This document shows positions 46,011 to 57,833 of a DNA stretch of 64,000 nucleotides, in pieces. Source of the DNA: Agelas oroides (Eukaryota; Porifera; Demospongiae; Agelasida; Agelasidae); contig OX422190.1 of the NCBI GenBank assembly GCA_949130485.1, forward strand, positions 2,441,281 through 2,505,280, read 5' to 3'. A program made the translations under genes and the position numbers. Positions within the stretch are counted from its first letter, which is position 1; every line of letters begins with the position of its first letter. Under the pieces are notes generated by a model. It searched no databases, was not told the origin of the DNA, and saw only the letters and a program-made list of their open reading frames with translations.

Positions 46011-46165
46011 GGTTGTGGTACATTTTAGTTATATAACTGCAGTGTGAAAAAGATGTAGGGATGGGGCATTGCCTTTATGTTGACCTTTGCTTTTATGCTA
46101 TCATCCCTACCTTGTTTGTATACTTTTTGGCACGCCATCCCTACATGTTTTTTATTTCTTTATAT
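45945..46165. mobile_element. Single arm of foldback element
   Basis: The sequence TGAAAAAGATGTAGGGATGG ... GCCATCCCTACATG matches, in reverse orientation, the left arm and part of the loop of the complete element at about 60181-60827. It forms the right border of the receptor A duplication. Confidence 0.75.
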
Positions 46166-48672
46166 ATATGGTGCTGCAGCATGCAGCTGCACACTGAAAA
46201 AAAAAACTAGCTATAGCCATGCAAAGGTTGCATGTTTAGCTAATAGTACTCCAGTTCAATGAACTTGTGAATACTATGATTTATTTAAAAACATTACCAT
46301 CCAATCATTCCCCCAATTCCATTAAGCACAGACATTTCTCTGCTAGCTAATGTACACCAGTGTATATGCATCTATCTGCTGGCTATAAGAACACGTTGGT
46401 TGTTTTAACCACAGAGTGGTTACCCTGCATGGTAGAGCTTTACTTCGGCATTGAAGAGTAATTGCATAAGGGAACCCAAGGGGCAGCTTCCCAGTTCATC
46501 TTACAACCACAATACACTGAAAACCCTCATAACATCCTTGATTCCCTCATCTGGTTACATTAAGAGCATGAAAGTTCCTTACTGCAACTTTGAAGTGCAT
46601 TTGTAATGACTCCTTCACAGATGTTCTGAGGGTTGTCAGTGTATTGTGGTTGTAAGATAAACTGGGCAGCTGCCTATTGAGTTGCCTTATGCAAACAGTC
46701 TTCCATACCTAAGCAAACCTACTGTCTCTTCAGCTTGTCTGCAACCATGGTAACCACTCTGAGGTTAAAGCAACCAACTTGTTTTGCATGCATGCATGCA
46801 TGTAGCTAGCTGGATGCATGCAGGCCAATTCTCAGAACTGACAAATGACGTAACTAAATTGGAAGGCAAGTGGCTCCTTGGTTCTTAATGAAACTTCATG
46901 GAATTGTGAGTGGGATGATGGATAAGTATTCATCTGTTTAACTCTTTAACCATGGTAGGCTATTTACTGGAATTCTTTATTAGGCTATGCGTGGGTACCT
47001 TCCTTGGTCCGTATTTTCACTTCTGCTATAGCGATGCAAAGGCATGTTTAGCTATATATATATACTCCATGCAGTTCAATGAACTTGTGAATACTATGAT
47101 TTATTTAAAAACATTACCATCCAATCATTCCCCCAATTCCATTAAGCACAGACATTTCTCTGCTAGCTAATGTACACCAGTGTATATGCATCTATCTGCT
47201 GGCTATAAGAACACGTTGGTTGTTTTAACCACAGAGTGGTTACCCTGCATGGTAGAGCTTTACTTCGGCATTGAAGAGTAATTGCATAAGGGAACCCAAG
47301 GGGCAGCTTCCCAGTTCATCTTACAACCACAATACACTGAAAACCCTCATAACATCCTTGATTCCCTCATCTGGTTACATTAAGAGCATGAAAGTTCCTT
47401 ACTGCAACTTTGAAGTGCATTTGTAATGACTCCTTCACAGATGTTCTGAGGGTTGTCAGTGTATTGTGGTTGTAAGATAAACTGGGCAGCTGCGTATTGA
47501 GTTGCCTTATGCAAACAGTCTTCCATACCTAAGCAAACCTACTGTCTCTTCAGCTTGTCTGCAACCATGGTAACCACTCTGAGGTTAAAGCAACCAACTT
47601 GTTTTGCATGCATGCATGCATGTAGCTAGCTGGATGCATGCAGTGCCAATTCTCAGAACTGACAAATGACATAACTAAATTGGAAGACAAGTGGCTCCTT
47701 GGTTCTTAATGAAACTTCATGGAATTGTGAGTGGGATGATGGATAAGTATTCATCTGTTTAACTCTTTAACCATGGTAGGCTATTTACTGGAATTCTTTA
47801 TTAGGCTATGCGTGGGTACCTTCCTTGGTCCGTATTTTCACTTCTGCTATAGCGATGCAAAGGCATGTTTAGCTATATATATATACTCCATGCAGTTCAA
47901 TGAACTTGTGAATACTAGGATTTATTTAAAAACATTACCATCCAATCATTCCCCCAATTCCATTAAGCACAGACACTTCTCTGCTAGCTAATGTACACCA
48001 GTGTATATGCATCTATCTGCTGGCTATAAGAACACGTTGGTTGTTTTAACCACAGAGTGGTTACCCTGGTAGAGCTTTACTTTGGCATTGAAGAGAAATT
48101 GCATAAGGGAACCCAAGGGGCAGCTTCCCAGTTCATCTTACAACCACAATACACTGAAAACCCTCATAACATCCTTGATTCCCTCATCTGGTTACGTGAA
48201 AGTTCCTTACTGCAACTTTGAAGTGTGCATTTGTAATGACTCCTTTACAGATGTTCTGAGGGTTGTCAGTGTATTGTGGTTGAAAGATGAACTGGGCAGC
48301 TGCGTATTGAGTTGCCTTATGCAAATAGTCTTCGGTACCATGCAAAAGCAAACCTCTCATAACCACTGTCTCTTCAGCTTGTCTGCAACCATGGTAACCA
48401 CTCTGTGGTTAAAACAACCAACTTGCATGCAGTGAACCCCGAAACCGGAAGTAACCACTCAGAGGATATTTTAACTGAGTAGTTTTTGCAGTGAATTATG
48501 TATTATATAGTTTTCATTTTTCATGTCTCTATTGCTTTTGTAAGGGAATAAGGTACCATGCATATGTTGAATCCACAGGATTTGGTATATTCCACTCAAT
48601 GATTGTGCAACTAATTATAAATTAAGTAAGTTACATATTCGATTCACTGCAAACAAACACACAAGAGCTGTA

Positions 48673-48717
<45 letters not shown>

Positions 48718-50720
48718 TTCTGCAGCATGCAACTACACACTGCAAAAAAAATACTAGCTATAGCCATGCAAAGGTTGCATGTTTAGCTATACTCCAGTTC
48801 AATGAACTTGTGAATGCTATGATTTATTTACCATCCAATCATTCCCGGCCATTAAGCACAGACACTTCTCTGCTAGCTAATGTACACCAGTGTATATGCA
48901 TCTATCTGCTGGCTATAAAAATAAGTTGGTTGTTTTAACCACAGAGTGGTTACCCTGCATGGTAGAGCTTTACTTTGGCATTGAAGAGTAATTGCATAAG
49001 GCAACCCAAGGGGCAGCTTCCCAGTTCATCTTACAACCACAATACACTGAAAACCCTCATAACATCCTTGATTCCCTCATCTGGTTACATTAAGAGCATG
49101 AAAGTTCCTTACTGCAACTTTGAAGTGCATTTGTAATGACTCCTTCACAGATGTTCTGAGGGTTGTCAGTGTATTGTGGTTGTAAGATAAACTGGGCAGC
49201 TGCGTATTGAGTTGCCTTATGCAAATAGTCTTCCATACCTAAGCAAACCTACTGTCTCTTCAGCTTGTCTGCAACCATGGTAACCACTCTGAGGTTAAAG
49301 CAACCAACTTGATTTTGCAGTGCCAATTCTCAGCACTGACAAATGACATAACTAAATTGGAAGACAAGTGGCTCCTTGGTTCTTAATGAAACTTCATGGA
49401 ATTGTGAGTGGGATGATGGATAAGTATTCATCTGTTTAACTCTTTAACCATGGTAGGCTATTTACTGGAATTCTTTATTAGGCTATGCATGGGTACCTTC
49501 CTTGGTCCGTATTTTCACTTCTGCTATAGCGATGCAAAGGCATGTTTAGCTACACTGTAAAAATATTTGGGTTACTTCAACCATATTTTGGTCATCTCAG
49601 TTGCATGCCTGTTGCATGTGTATGTGACACGTTACAAACTTCAAGGGATGCTTCCAATTTGAATCAAAACTTAAGTGTAGTTGAGAAGCTTCTCCCTTTT
49701 GTTAAATTATAGGTCTTCTTGCAGAAAGCCTAGTTACTTGGCTACACTTCTGGCATTTCTGCCATAACCATGCAACCAAGGAACTCCTCCAGGGGCAGAT
49801 GTGTAAGATCTAACCCTCACCAGAAATGTGATTTATAGGCCTTCTGCACGAATATCCCAATTTAACAAAATGGAGAAGCTTCTCAACTACACTTTGATTC
49901 AAATTGGAAGCATCCCTTGAAGTTTGTAACGTGTCACGTACACAACAGGCATGCAACTGAGATGACCAAAATGTGGTTGAAGTAACCCAAATGTTTTTAC
50001 AGTGTATATACTCCATGCAGTTCAATGAACTTGTGAATACTAGGATTTATTTAAAAACATTACCATTCAATCATTCCCCCAATTCCCGGCCATTAAGCAC
50101 AGACACTTCTCTGCTAGCTAATGTACACCAGTGTATATGCATCTATCTGCTGGCTATAAAAATAAGTTGGTTGTTTTAACCACAGAGTGGTTACCCTGGT
50201 AGAGCTTTACTTTGGCATTGAAGAGTAATTGCATAAGGCAACCCAAGCGGCAGCTTCCCAGTTCATCTTACAACCACAATACACTGAAAACCCTCATAAC
50301 ATCCTTGATTCCCTCATCTGGTTACATTAAGAGCATGAAAGTTCCTTACTGCAACTTTGAAGTGCATTTGTAATGACTCCTTCACAGATGTTCTGAGGGT
50401 TGTCAGTGTATTGTGGTTGTAAGATAAACTGGGCAGCTGCCCATTGAGTTGCCTTATGCAAATAGTCTTCCATACCTAAGCAAACCTACTGTCTCTTCAG
50501 CTTGTCTGCAACCATGGTAACCACTCTGAGGTTAAAGCAACCAACTTGATTTTGCAGTGCCAATTCTCAGCACTGACAAATGACATAACTAAATTGGAAG
50601 GCAAGTGGCCCCAGTGGCTCCTTGGTTCTTAATGAAACCTCATGGAATTGTGAGGGGGATGATGGATAAGTATTCATCTGTTTAACTCTTTAACCACCGT
50701 AGGCTATTTACTGGTCTGTA
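46165..50720. repeat. Array of 821-bp palindrome-bearing repeats
   Basis: The marker GTTCAATGAACTTGTGAAT occurs at 46254, 47074, 47895, 48797 (GTGAATG) and 50020. Units 1 and 2 are almost identical over about 820 bp. Unit 3 stops at about 48440, unit 4 is split by a MITE, and unit 5 stops at about 50720. Each unit contains a 384-bp inverted repeat (46395-46778 in unit 1) bounded by GTTGGTTGTTTTAACCACAG and its approximate complement. A (TA)n run lies at 48676-48715. The short open frames starting MVGYLLEFFIRL recur only because the DNA repeats. Confidence 0.85.
49553..50004. mobile_element. Tc1/mariner-type MITE, 452 bp
   Basis: Ends CACTGTAAAAATATTTGGGT and ACCCAAATGTTTTTACAGTG form inverted terminal repeats extending about 150 bases. 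TA flanks both sides. The neighbouring array units show the uninterrupted target, so the target duplication is the single dinucleotide TA. One arm of the same family is at about 1262-1470. Confidence 0.88.
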
Positions 50721-51668
50721 CTTCCACCTCTGCTTGGAGCTAGCACTGGAAACTTGAGTCAAAGCTTTTCTCTGTGGGTTCATGACCTTAGCCACACCCA
50801 CTCATAATAGTCAGGGCCCTCTGACCAGAGAACGCTCCTCCGGACTAAAAGCTACCTAAAATGCCAGAAATGGAGTCCCTACAAGGTGAAAGGAGCGTTT
50901 TCTACGCCTGCTTGTGCAAGAAAGCAGACAAATGGCCCACCTGGTGCCAACCAGGGCTTTTCTACAGCCACCTACAACAGCCACCATGCACTGTCACCCA
51001 GATGGCCCACCCGGCGCTGGCCAGGGCTTTTGTACAGCCACCTGCAACAGCCGCCATGCACTGTCACCCAGAGGGGTGCACCCACCCACCTCCCTCTGTC
51101 CCACCTCCCCCTGTCCCACCCTTTCTGCTAGCGCAGAACCTACTCCTAGTACATGTACACATAGCTATTGAAGTTCTTGAGACTCTCCATCCTGGGCAAC
51201 AGGCCTGTGTTGGAGTGGCATGTATATTATAAAAGTTTGGTTGAAGAGATTAATAACATTCGCATCTCCACAGCCAGGTGATAGAAGTTTCTTGGAGGTA
51301 TCTGCATGCATTATAATACAGATCATTAGCCTTGATCCCAGGCTCTTGTGTTAGCAGAGAAAGAGGGACCCTGGTACATACACAATGTTTGCATATGCAC
51401 AGTTCTAGGATTTCTTGGAGTCTGTAAACTCTCCTTTGTTACACTACTGAACTTTGTGAGTCACTTGATACTTCCAAATAAAATCCTGTCATCTATACAT
51501 TTTACTGTAGTACAAGCACCCAACCATGTGAGAGAAATGCTAACAGTTGGCTGGGCACCTTGCCAAGTTAGTTGAGGTCAAAATGCACTGCAGCACTCAA
51601 CCCTGCAAGACAAAATCCAGTATGAAAAGACTGGGTTCTAGCTGCCAACCAGGGTTCTAGCTGCCAAC
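50721..51668. other. Intergenic with 70-bp tandem duplication
   Basis: A 70-bp unit beginning ATGGCCCACC is repeated at 50932 and 51002. Overlapping frames in this stretch are Pro/His/Gln-rich because of this repeat and a CCCACC-rich tract and look non-coding. Near 51635-51668, GGTTCTAGCTGCCAACCA is tandemly repeated. Confidence 0.5.
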
Positions 51669-53015
51669 CAGGGTTCTATCTAGGATTTTGAGTTTGGGGA
51701 GGAAGATGACCTTTGACCTTTGAACATAGTGTATGGATCAGCTTCCTGACTTGGTTGTAGCAGCTATTAAAGCTGGCTTAGCTAGTACCAAAACACTATC
51801 CGGGAAAGTACAGGAAGGTGAAAAGGAACTGCTTGTGCAACTGAGATGGAAGCCTGTCACATCAGTGACCATTGGAGGCTCCTTGAACTTGAAGGTGCTC
51901 TCTAACTCGGATACCTCTGGTCAGAAGCAGAGAAAGAACCCTTCTAGGAAACACAAAGATGCCATTCACCTAAAGAAATTCATTCTTTCGAAGCACCATG
52001 GAGCCGCAGGTTGTTACTGAAGTAGACCAGTCATCAGCTGTGGATACTGGAGAAACCAGATGCAGAGACTGCCCTAAACCAGAACCTGTTGAGTCTTGTC
52101 AGGCTGTTCAGGATAAACTAGCTGGTTCTCCCATGGGAAATCTTAACACCAATACTGGGACTGGAGAAACCAGTTCCAAAAAACTGTCCTCAGCCAAATC
52201 CTAAGGAATCTCCCGACCAGACTATTCAGGACAAAGCTTCTGCTACTCAGGATAGACTATTTCTCACAAGGACAACCCTGCTACTGCATGGCAAGAAGAT
52301 AACGTGGTCTCACTCGACATAGATCCTTCAGGCTGTCATCCGCATTTAGGATTGATCAAGAGAGGTATACTCATCACTGTGTGCGCTATGAGGGAAGAGA
52401 AGGCCAGACCAGGCAACCACCTTCTTTATGCCTGAATACACCAATGTGCTAATCCCAGTCTTGGACCGTGGTGCTATTGCGTGTGGTGTGCACAAATGTG
52501 ATGTGTTGCTATCATCCTCAAGGCTCCTATAGACGTGGCGCAAGGTGCACCTATGCCCACTTTTGGGATGAACGCCTTGAATGGATTTGTCCAATTTGCA
52601 CAAAGGATGACAAGTTTGAGTGTGATATGAAATGGGAGCATATCCTGAAGTATATCCAGCTAGGACCATATCAGGTTGAGAATGGACAAACGGTTGCTGA
52701 GTTTATGAAGAGTCTTAATTAATTAATAACACTATTACTGTGGTATCTGCGCCTATTTATTGGCATGTTTCTCATCATCATCATCATCATAATAATAATA
52801 ATAATAAAGTGTTGTTTTAGGGGGGTCTGGGGGCATGCCACCCAAGAGGAATTTTATAGGTCCTCCAAGATTGATTTTGATGCAATCCAAGAGGCAAAAT
52901 CACACCTAGAACTGCATTTTTTTTACAAATATTTCAGGTAGTCTTTGAAATTTTTGGGGAGGAAGCTCCCCCCCCCCCCCCCCCCCCCCCCAAAACCCCT
53001 CTAGATAGAACCCTG
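51669..53015 (+). mobile_element. 1.35-kb transposon-like element with broken ORF
   Basis: Ends CAGGGTTCTATCTAGGATTT and CCCCTCTAGATAGAACCCTG are inverted, and CCAAC follows on both outer sides as a likely 5-bp target duplication. The body holds a frameshifted coding region (51733-52722). ATC/ATA microsatellite (about 52778-52808) and a long C run (about 52969-52990) lie near the right end. No transposase motif is visible. Confidence 0.65.
51733..52722 (+). pseudogene. Broken gene with CCCH zinc-finger remnant
   Basis: Open segments in alternating frames follow each other: 51733-52020 (MDQLPDLVVAAIKAGLAST...), 51998-52204 (MEPQVVTEVDQSS...) and 52468-52722. The last reads CYHPQGSYRRGARCTYAHFW, close to a CCCH finger (C-x5-C-x3-H) but with Tyr where the central Cys is expected. 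It ends WICPICTKDDKFECDMKWEHI. At least two frameshifts and in-frame stops between 52204 and 52468 break it. It could be a captured host gene fragment or the element's own decayed protein; I do not recognise the full-length family. Confidence 0.55.
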
Positions 53016-54471
53016 CCAACTGTGCTCATGATGCACTGCCTCGAAACAAGTTAGTGTCCTGGCATAATAGACTTGAATATATGTTCTAAACAAATTACAC
53101 TGTCAAAGTGGACATGATGATACACCAAAGGGTTGAATACTTGTACTATGGTGAATGTCTCCCCACCCAGCCTGGATAGTTACTTGTATCAGTCATAAAC
53201 AGCAAATGTACACAGGGATTACACAAATTTATGGTGACCTGCATAGACCACGTACCAGTACAGGACCACTAGAAGAAAGTTAAGGAGTGTCAGGCTATTA
53301 TGTAGAATGCATGGGGAAACTGATTTTAGACTCAGTCGGAAATGCTCTTGTCAAACTTAAAACAGGTAGCTACACTACCATATACCTTGGTACTTTAAAC
53401 CTGAAGGTTCCCATGCATGTGCTGTTTTACACAACCACAACTATAATACAGCTAATCTACCAGAATTTAGTTTGGGAACAAAAACACACACAAGAAGAGC
53501 ATAAATAGCACCAAGTTGGGCAAGTCAAGCAGACACCTATAATAAAGTCAGTCACTTGGTTGTTGAGATGCAAACATTACATGGTCATAGCAAGCAGTCG
53601 GGCAGGTCAGGTTTAGCTAGGCCCGGTCACTTTTTTTACAGACCAAACATGCACATCTGCACTTGGAATTAATAATACACGTAGAAAAGCTAGCCAACAC
53701 TGGACAGACATCATTCCTATACTGACAAAAGTCAACGTTCCATCAGGAGTTTGCACTATTTACAGCCATTTCAGTTCACTCTATGGGCATAATCCTAGCC
53801 TCGAACCCAGGCTTTCCGTTCCGGATTTTGTCTCGCAGCTTTGCCGGAGAAAAATCGAAAGCCTGGGTTCGAGGCTAGCATAATCCCTTCACTGTGACAA
53901 GCATGTTGCTTATTGCTGGCCAATGCGTTTTCATCTGTCAATGTCACCAACCAAACCTTTATAATGAAACATAGGCCTGTTGCCCCAGGATGGAGAGTCT
54001 CAAGTACTTCAGTAGCTAAATGTTTAGCTACATGTACCAGAGTAAGCCATAATTTTCGCAACTCACATGGACTTGTGCTGAGTTTTATGTCAATTTATGA
54101 GTTCTGATGCATTGGTACACTTGTAAATCTCTACTGAATACCTTAGGAAGAGCTGTAGAACAGTTGGCTGGATGCCTTGCCAAGCAAAGCAAAAGTCAGC
54201 AGTCGAGGTCAAAGTACAACGGCAATTATTTTGATGACCCCAATCTACCTACTGGAAGCCTCAGGTTCTGTCATTGAATTCCTCTCATAATAACAGCTCT
54301 GTAGACGATGTTCCAAGTCAGTAAGTTACTCCGTTCGAAAGTTTTATCGGTCTGAATTCAGCCGCTCCACTTGTGTACAAGGTAGATTTATGAACTTGTA
54401 CGTGTGTTTAGAAGTCCACACGGACGCTACGTTGCAGCATGGTTGCAACAGGCTGTGCGTTTATAAGCCTT
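53016..54471. other. Spacer with no recognised gene
   Basis: Only short unconvincing frames occur. It contains the 80-bp hairpin at 53797-53878. Confidence 0.45.
53797..53878. mobile_element. AGCCTCGAACCCAGGC hairpin element
   Basis: Arms TAGCCTCGAACCCAGGCTTT and AAAGCCTGGGTTCGAGGCTA are perfect inverted repeats. A left-end copy sits at about 58039-58080 inside another MITE. Confidence 0.85.
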
Positions 54472-55095
54472 TTAACCCTTTAGGGCCCATAGCGCCAAAA
54501 GTCGCACTTTTGACTTCGTACTGTTTTGTGGCTTCTCACTTTGAAACGAAGTTCGCCCACGAACTAGTAGTCTTGCTTGTAGTTTGTTAGTGTTTCCACT
54601 CTCTAGGACTGTAGTAATAAGGGCGGGCAATGGTTCTGAGCATAGCAGCGAGCAGCTGTTCAGACGGAGACCACCAGCTAGCGATAATATCGATCGAACG
54701 GTACAAGTAGGCAGGCTTATTTTGCCTTCGTTTTATGTTTACCTGGAGTAACGCTCCTGTTGTGAGCTACTATGGACCTCTCCTCTCCAGTAGCGAAGCA
54801 GGTGATAGCATCCAACCAGAGAACAGACAGCTTTACACAAGCCTTCGGCTAGTACTCCCGCCGTGTGGCTACCTCAGTGTGGCCCCACCCCTTGAATCCC
54901 ACCCCTTCCTGCCTAGGATAACAATCATTACTAATCATTACTAGTAACTATCGGGGCATACCCCCGAGGTATAGAGAAGCCGTAACCGTTGCTGTAGGGC
55001 AGGATGGGAATTGCTACGCACAGTGGAAGCAGTTATATCAGCAGCCATACCGCGTGAAGAATATTTCCAGATAAATCTGGGCCCTAAAGAGTTAA
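54472..55095. mobile_element. piggyBac-type non-autonomous element
   Basis: TTAA followed by CCCTTTAGGGCCC at the left end and GGGCCCTAAAGAG followed by TTAA at the right end give 13-base terminal repeats and the TTAA target site of piggyBac transposases. The 620-bp interior encodes no transposase; its open frames are unconvincing. Confidence 0.8.
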
Positions 55096-55324
55096 GGCTT
55101 TTTATGCCGAGATACAACCCCCTAGGCCCTAGGCGGGCCTAGCAACCGGCCGCGCGCGCGCCCCCAATTAGTTCTGACTACCGAATTTGCGAATCGAATA
55201 TTTAATAAGATGACGTACCGTTTCGAACCGGGTGAACTCAGCTATCCCGGATCCCATCTTCAAAACGGATTGCGCCAACTGATAACATGCGGCCAAAGTC
55301 AGACGGCGCCAAAAAGCGTCATCG

Positions 55325-55426
55325 GTGGTTAGTAAACACTACTATAAAAAGAGCCCTTTTCTTCTTGGGCCATATAGCTACCCCTCTCTTCTGAATTATA
55401 TACCACTTCAGCAGGGTTATTTAAGA
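55325..55426 (+). promoter_or_regulatory. TATA promoter of secreted trefoil-like gene
   Basis: CTATAAAAAG at 55342-55351 lies 85 bases before the ATG at 55427, giving a short 5' leader. Confidence 0.55.
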
Positions 55427-57239
55427 ATGAGAGCAACAACCAGTCTTTATGTCATCCTAGTGGCAGCCATCCTAGGCTTGGGGAATGGCGCTTACCTTGT
55501 TGAAGACGACAGAGATGCTCAGAGAGGTAAAACAGGTGACAGATGGCACAGTTGGCCAATCCTATTAATGTACATTCTCCCTTTGCTCCCTACAGCTAAC
55601 AATGAAGAGATGGAGGACATTCAGAGAGCTCTTAACCAGCTTAATGCTGATGCTGCTGCTGAAGCAGGTAGCTAAGAATCTTTGATACCATCACTCTTAG
55701 CTGAAATACATTACTGTAATTACATCTTATAAGCACTGCATGCGTTCTCTCTCTGTTCCGTTCCAAACACTGGAAACATGAAAATGACATGGAAGGACCC
55801 ACACGTGGAGATGCAATGCAGCAGATGGCTCAACTATTGAGGTTCAATAGCATTAAAAGCCAGGCTGCTTCAGGTACATGTATTGAGAGACAAAACCCAA
55901 AATAAACATACAGATACCTCAGTATCATAAGTTTCCTGTAATACAGAAGCAAATTGTCATAATCATATGCATTTGGCTAGTGATGGTGAAAATATATTTC
56001 TAAGTGCAAGCATCAGAATTTTGTGAAGCAACGCTCTCTTGTTTATCATTGCAGCTGGGAACAAAAAGTTCTTGGACGAACTTAACAATGAGCCTTCACC
56101 ATTACCTCTTGAAAATGAGAGGGCTGACTTACTGAGGCTCAACGTCCAAGCTAGCACTGATTCAGGTAACACTATACTATTGAATATTAAATGTGGGATA
56201 TCTCTCTTCTCATTTAGTTAATAAACACATTCAATAGTGCAGTTTTCTCTCTTGTAGGAAAATAGTAAAACATTTCTTCAGTGTAAATAAACTTTTAATT
56301 TTTCTTTCTGTTTTTGCTAACAGATGACAATGAACAGTTTTTGCAAGAACTTGAGAACCAGCCTGCACCATTACCTGAGGAACAAGGGCCCAAAGTCATT
56401 ATTGCTGGATCAGGTAATGGTAATGTTAATTCCGATACCCTAGGATTTCATGAGCCAGCACTTCAGGATTTTATCACATGATTTTTCTGCATGCTTGTGA
56501 GGTTAAATCTGGGAGTGGTCTGTGGACAAGGCTACATCAAGTGTAGATCAAATTAAATACTATTTATTATCATCTGAGAAAAGAAAATGTACTTTCTGAC
56601 ACATGCTTACATATTTTTCCTTTGTTTTATGAACAATGACTAGCCAAAGAGTAACAAGTTGTTTCCTCTTCTGCAGGACAAATCCAACATGGAGATGAGG
56701 TTGCATTCCAGGTACTTGGTCAGAAGTCGAAATATCTTCAGTGCAAAGGCACCTATTCCTGGCCTACTTATTGCACTCAATCTACTGGCCCTGGCATGTT
56801 CATGGACAGCAATGACTGGGGAAAGTACCCAAGTGCTAGTTTTCGAATCTACCGACACAGGGGGAAAGGAGCCGTCAGGGCTGGGGAAGTTGTAGCAATC
56901 TACTTCCCTAAACAGACGAAATGGATGAAATGTGATAGTGCATGGTGCCTGAAAAACACTTGCCCAGGGTACCCAACCACATCTCACGGCATGGCAAGTA
57001 ACGAGAAATGGCACATATGCCCGCAGAATGTTTTCAAAATCTATGCTCGGGGAAGAAAGCTTGGTCAAGCGCTCAAGGCAAATGATGATATCTTGCTGTA
57101 TTCTCTGAAGTATTGCAAATGGGTTTCAGTGGCTGGTACTTGGATAGCACAGGGAACCTGTCCTGGCTATAATCGTCCACCAGCCTCTTACAAATACGAC
57201 ACTTGCTATAAATCGGTCTTTGAATTGTGGAAGCGGTAA
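55427..57239 (+). CDS. Secreted three-repeat (beta-trefoil-like) protein
   Basis: Coding exons are 55427-55526, 55596-55667, probably one ending at 55873 (start at about 55796 or 55811), 56055-56165, 56324-56413 and 56677-57239. All internal junctions are phase 1, so exons can be skipped or shuffled without frame loss; length is about 311-337 aa. A signal peptide (MRATTSLYVILVAAILGLGN) is followed by an acidic, Gln/Leu-rich pro-region made from small similar exons. The last exon encodes three related segments of about 60 residues. Each has a pattern like KYLQC / KWMKC / KWVSV, a Trp, TCPG and C...F.IY or FELW. Three such repeats with conserved Cys and Trp suggest a beta-trefoil fold, often carbohydrate-binding. 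The fold and function are inference; no named family was recognised. A poly(A) signal AATAAA is at about 57461. Confidence 0.7.
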
Positions 57240-57833
57240 ATTGTCAATGGTTTATTTGCTACTTTATACTGTAGCCCGGTGAACTTGTTTTATTTGCTAC
57301 TCTATACAGACTTTTTGTTTTTACATTAGGCTGTAGTTTATTGCTACTTGCTACTTTTGTAGCAGGATTATATAGGCATTGTGCCATCTTTTTGAACTGA
57401 GTTCCAATGTAGGTTTAGAAATTTGCTGCACTTGTAGTCTTATAAAGTTTGTTCTCATCAATAAATCCAAGTATGTTGTGGCATGATACCTGTAGGTATT
57501 TACATGGAATGTTGTTTAAATTGGGTTATAGTTCTATGCAAGTGTCTGGGTCAGTGAACAACTAAAGTTTGAGTATACGAAACTGTACTGAGAGAATCAT
57601 TTCTTCATTGAAATTCATGCTCTCAAACATTCTGATTCAGCATGCTCACAAATATATTCAACACATCTTGATTCCGAGCCAATCATCACAACTGACAAAC
57701 CTGGCTATTACCGGAACCTAGCCTCATTCCCAGGCCTTCCTGGTTTAGTTTTTGAAAAACTGGATCAGCGATGGGAAGGCCTGCAAAGGAGGATAACCTG
57801 CACCACTGATGCCGAGTATGTAATTATCATAAA

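Noticed and set aside
46952-47991. Repeated ORFs beginning MVGYLLEFFIRLCVGTFLG
   Set aside because: They recur because the DNA is tandemly repeated. Third positions are not freer than others, they span the element boundary, and other units break them.
50861-51232. Pro/His-rich frame of 123 aa
   Set aside because: It covers a 70-bp tandem duplication and a C-rich tract, with all three frames open in part; no coding signature.
56640-57068. Minus-strand frame of 142 aa opposite the trefoil-like exon
   Set aside because: The plus-strand frame has the signal peptide, phase-matched exons and internal repeats; the minus frame is its shadow.
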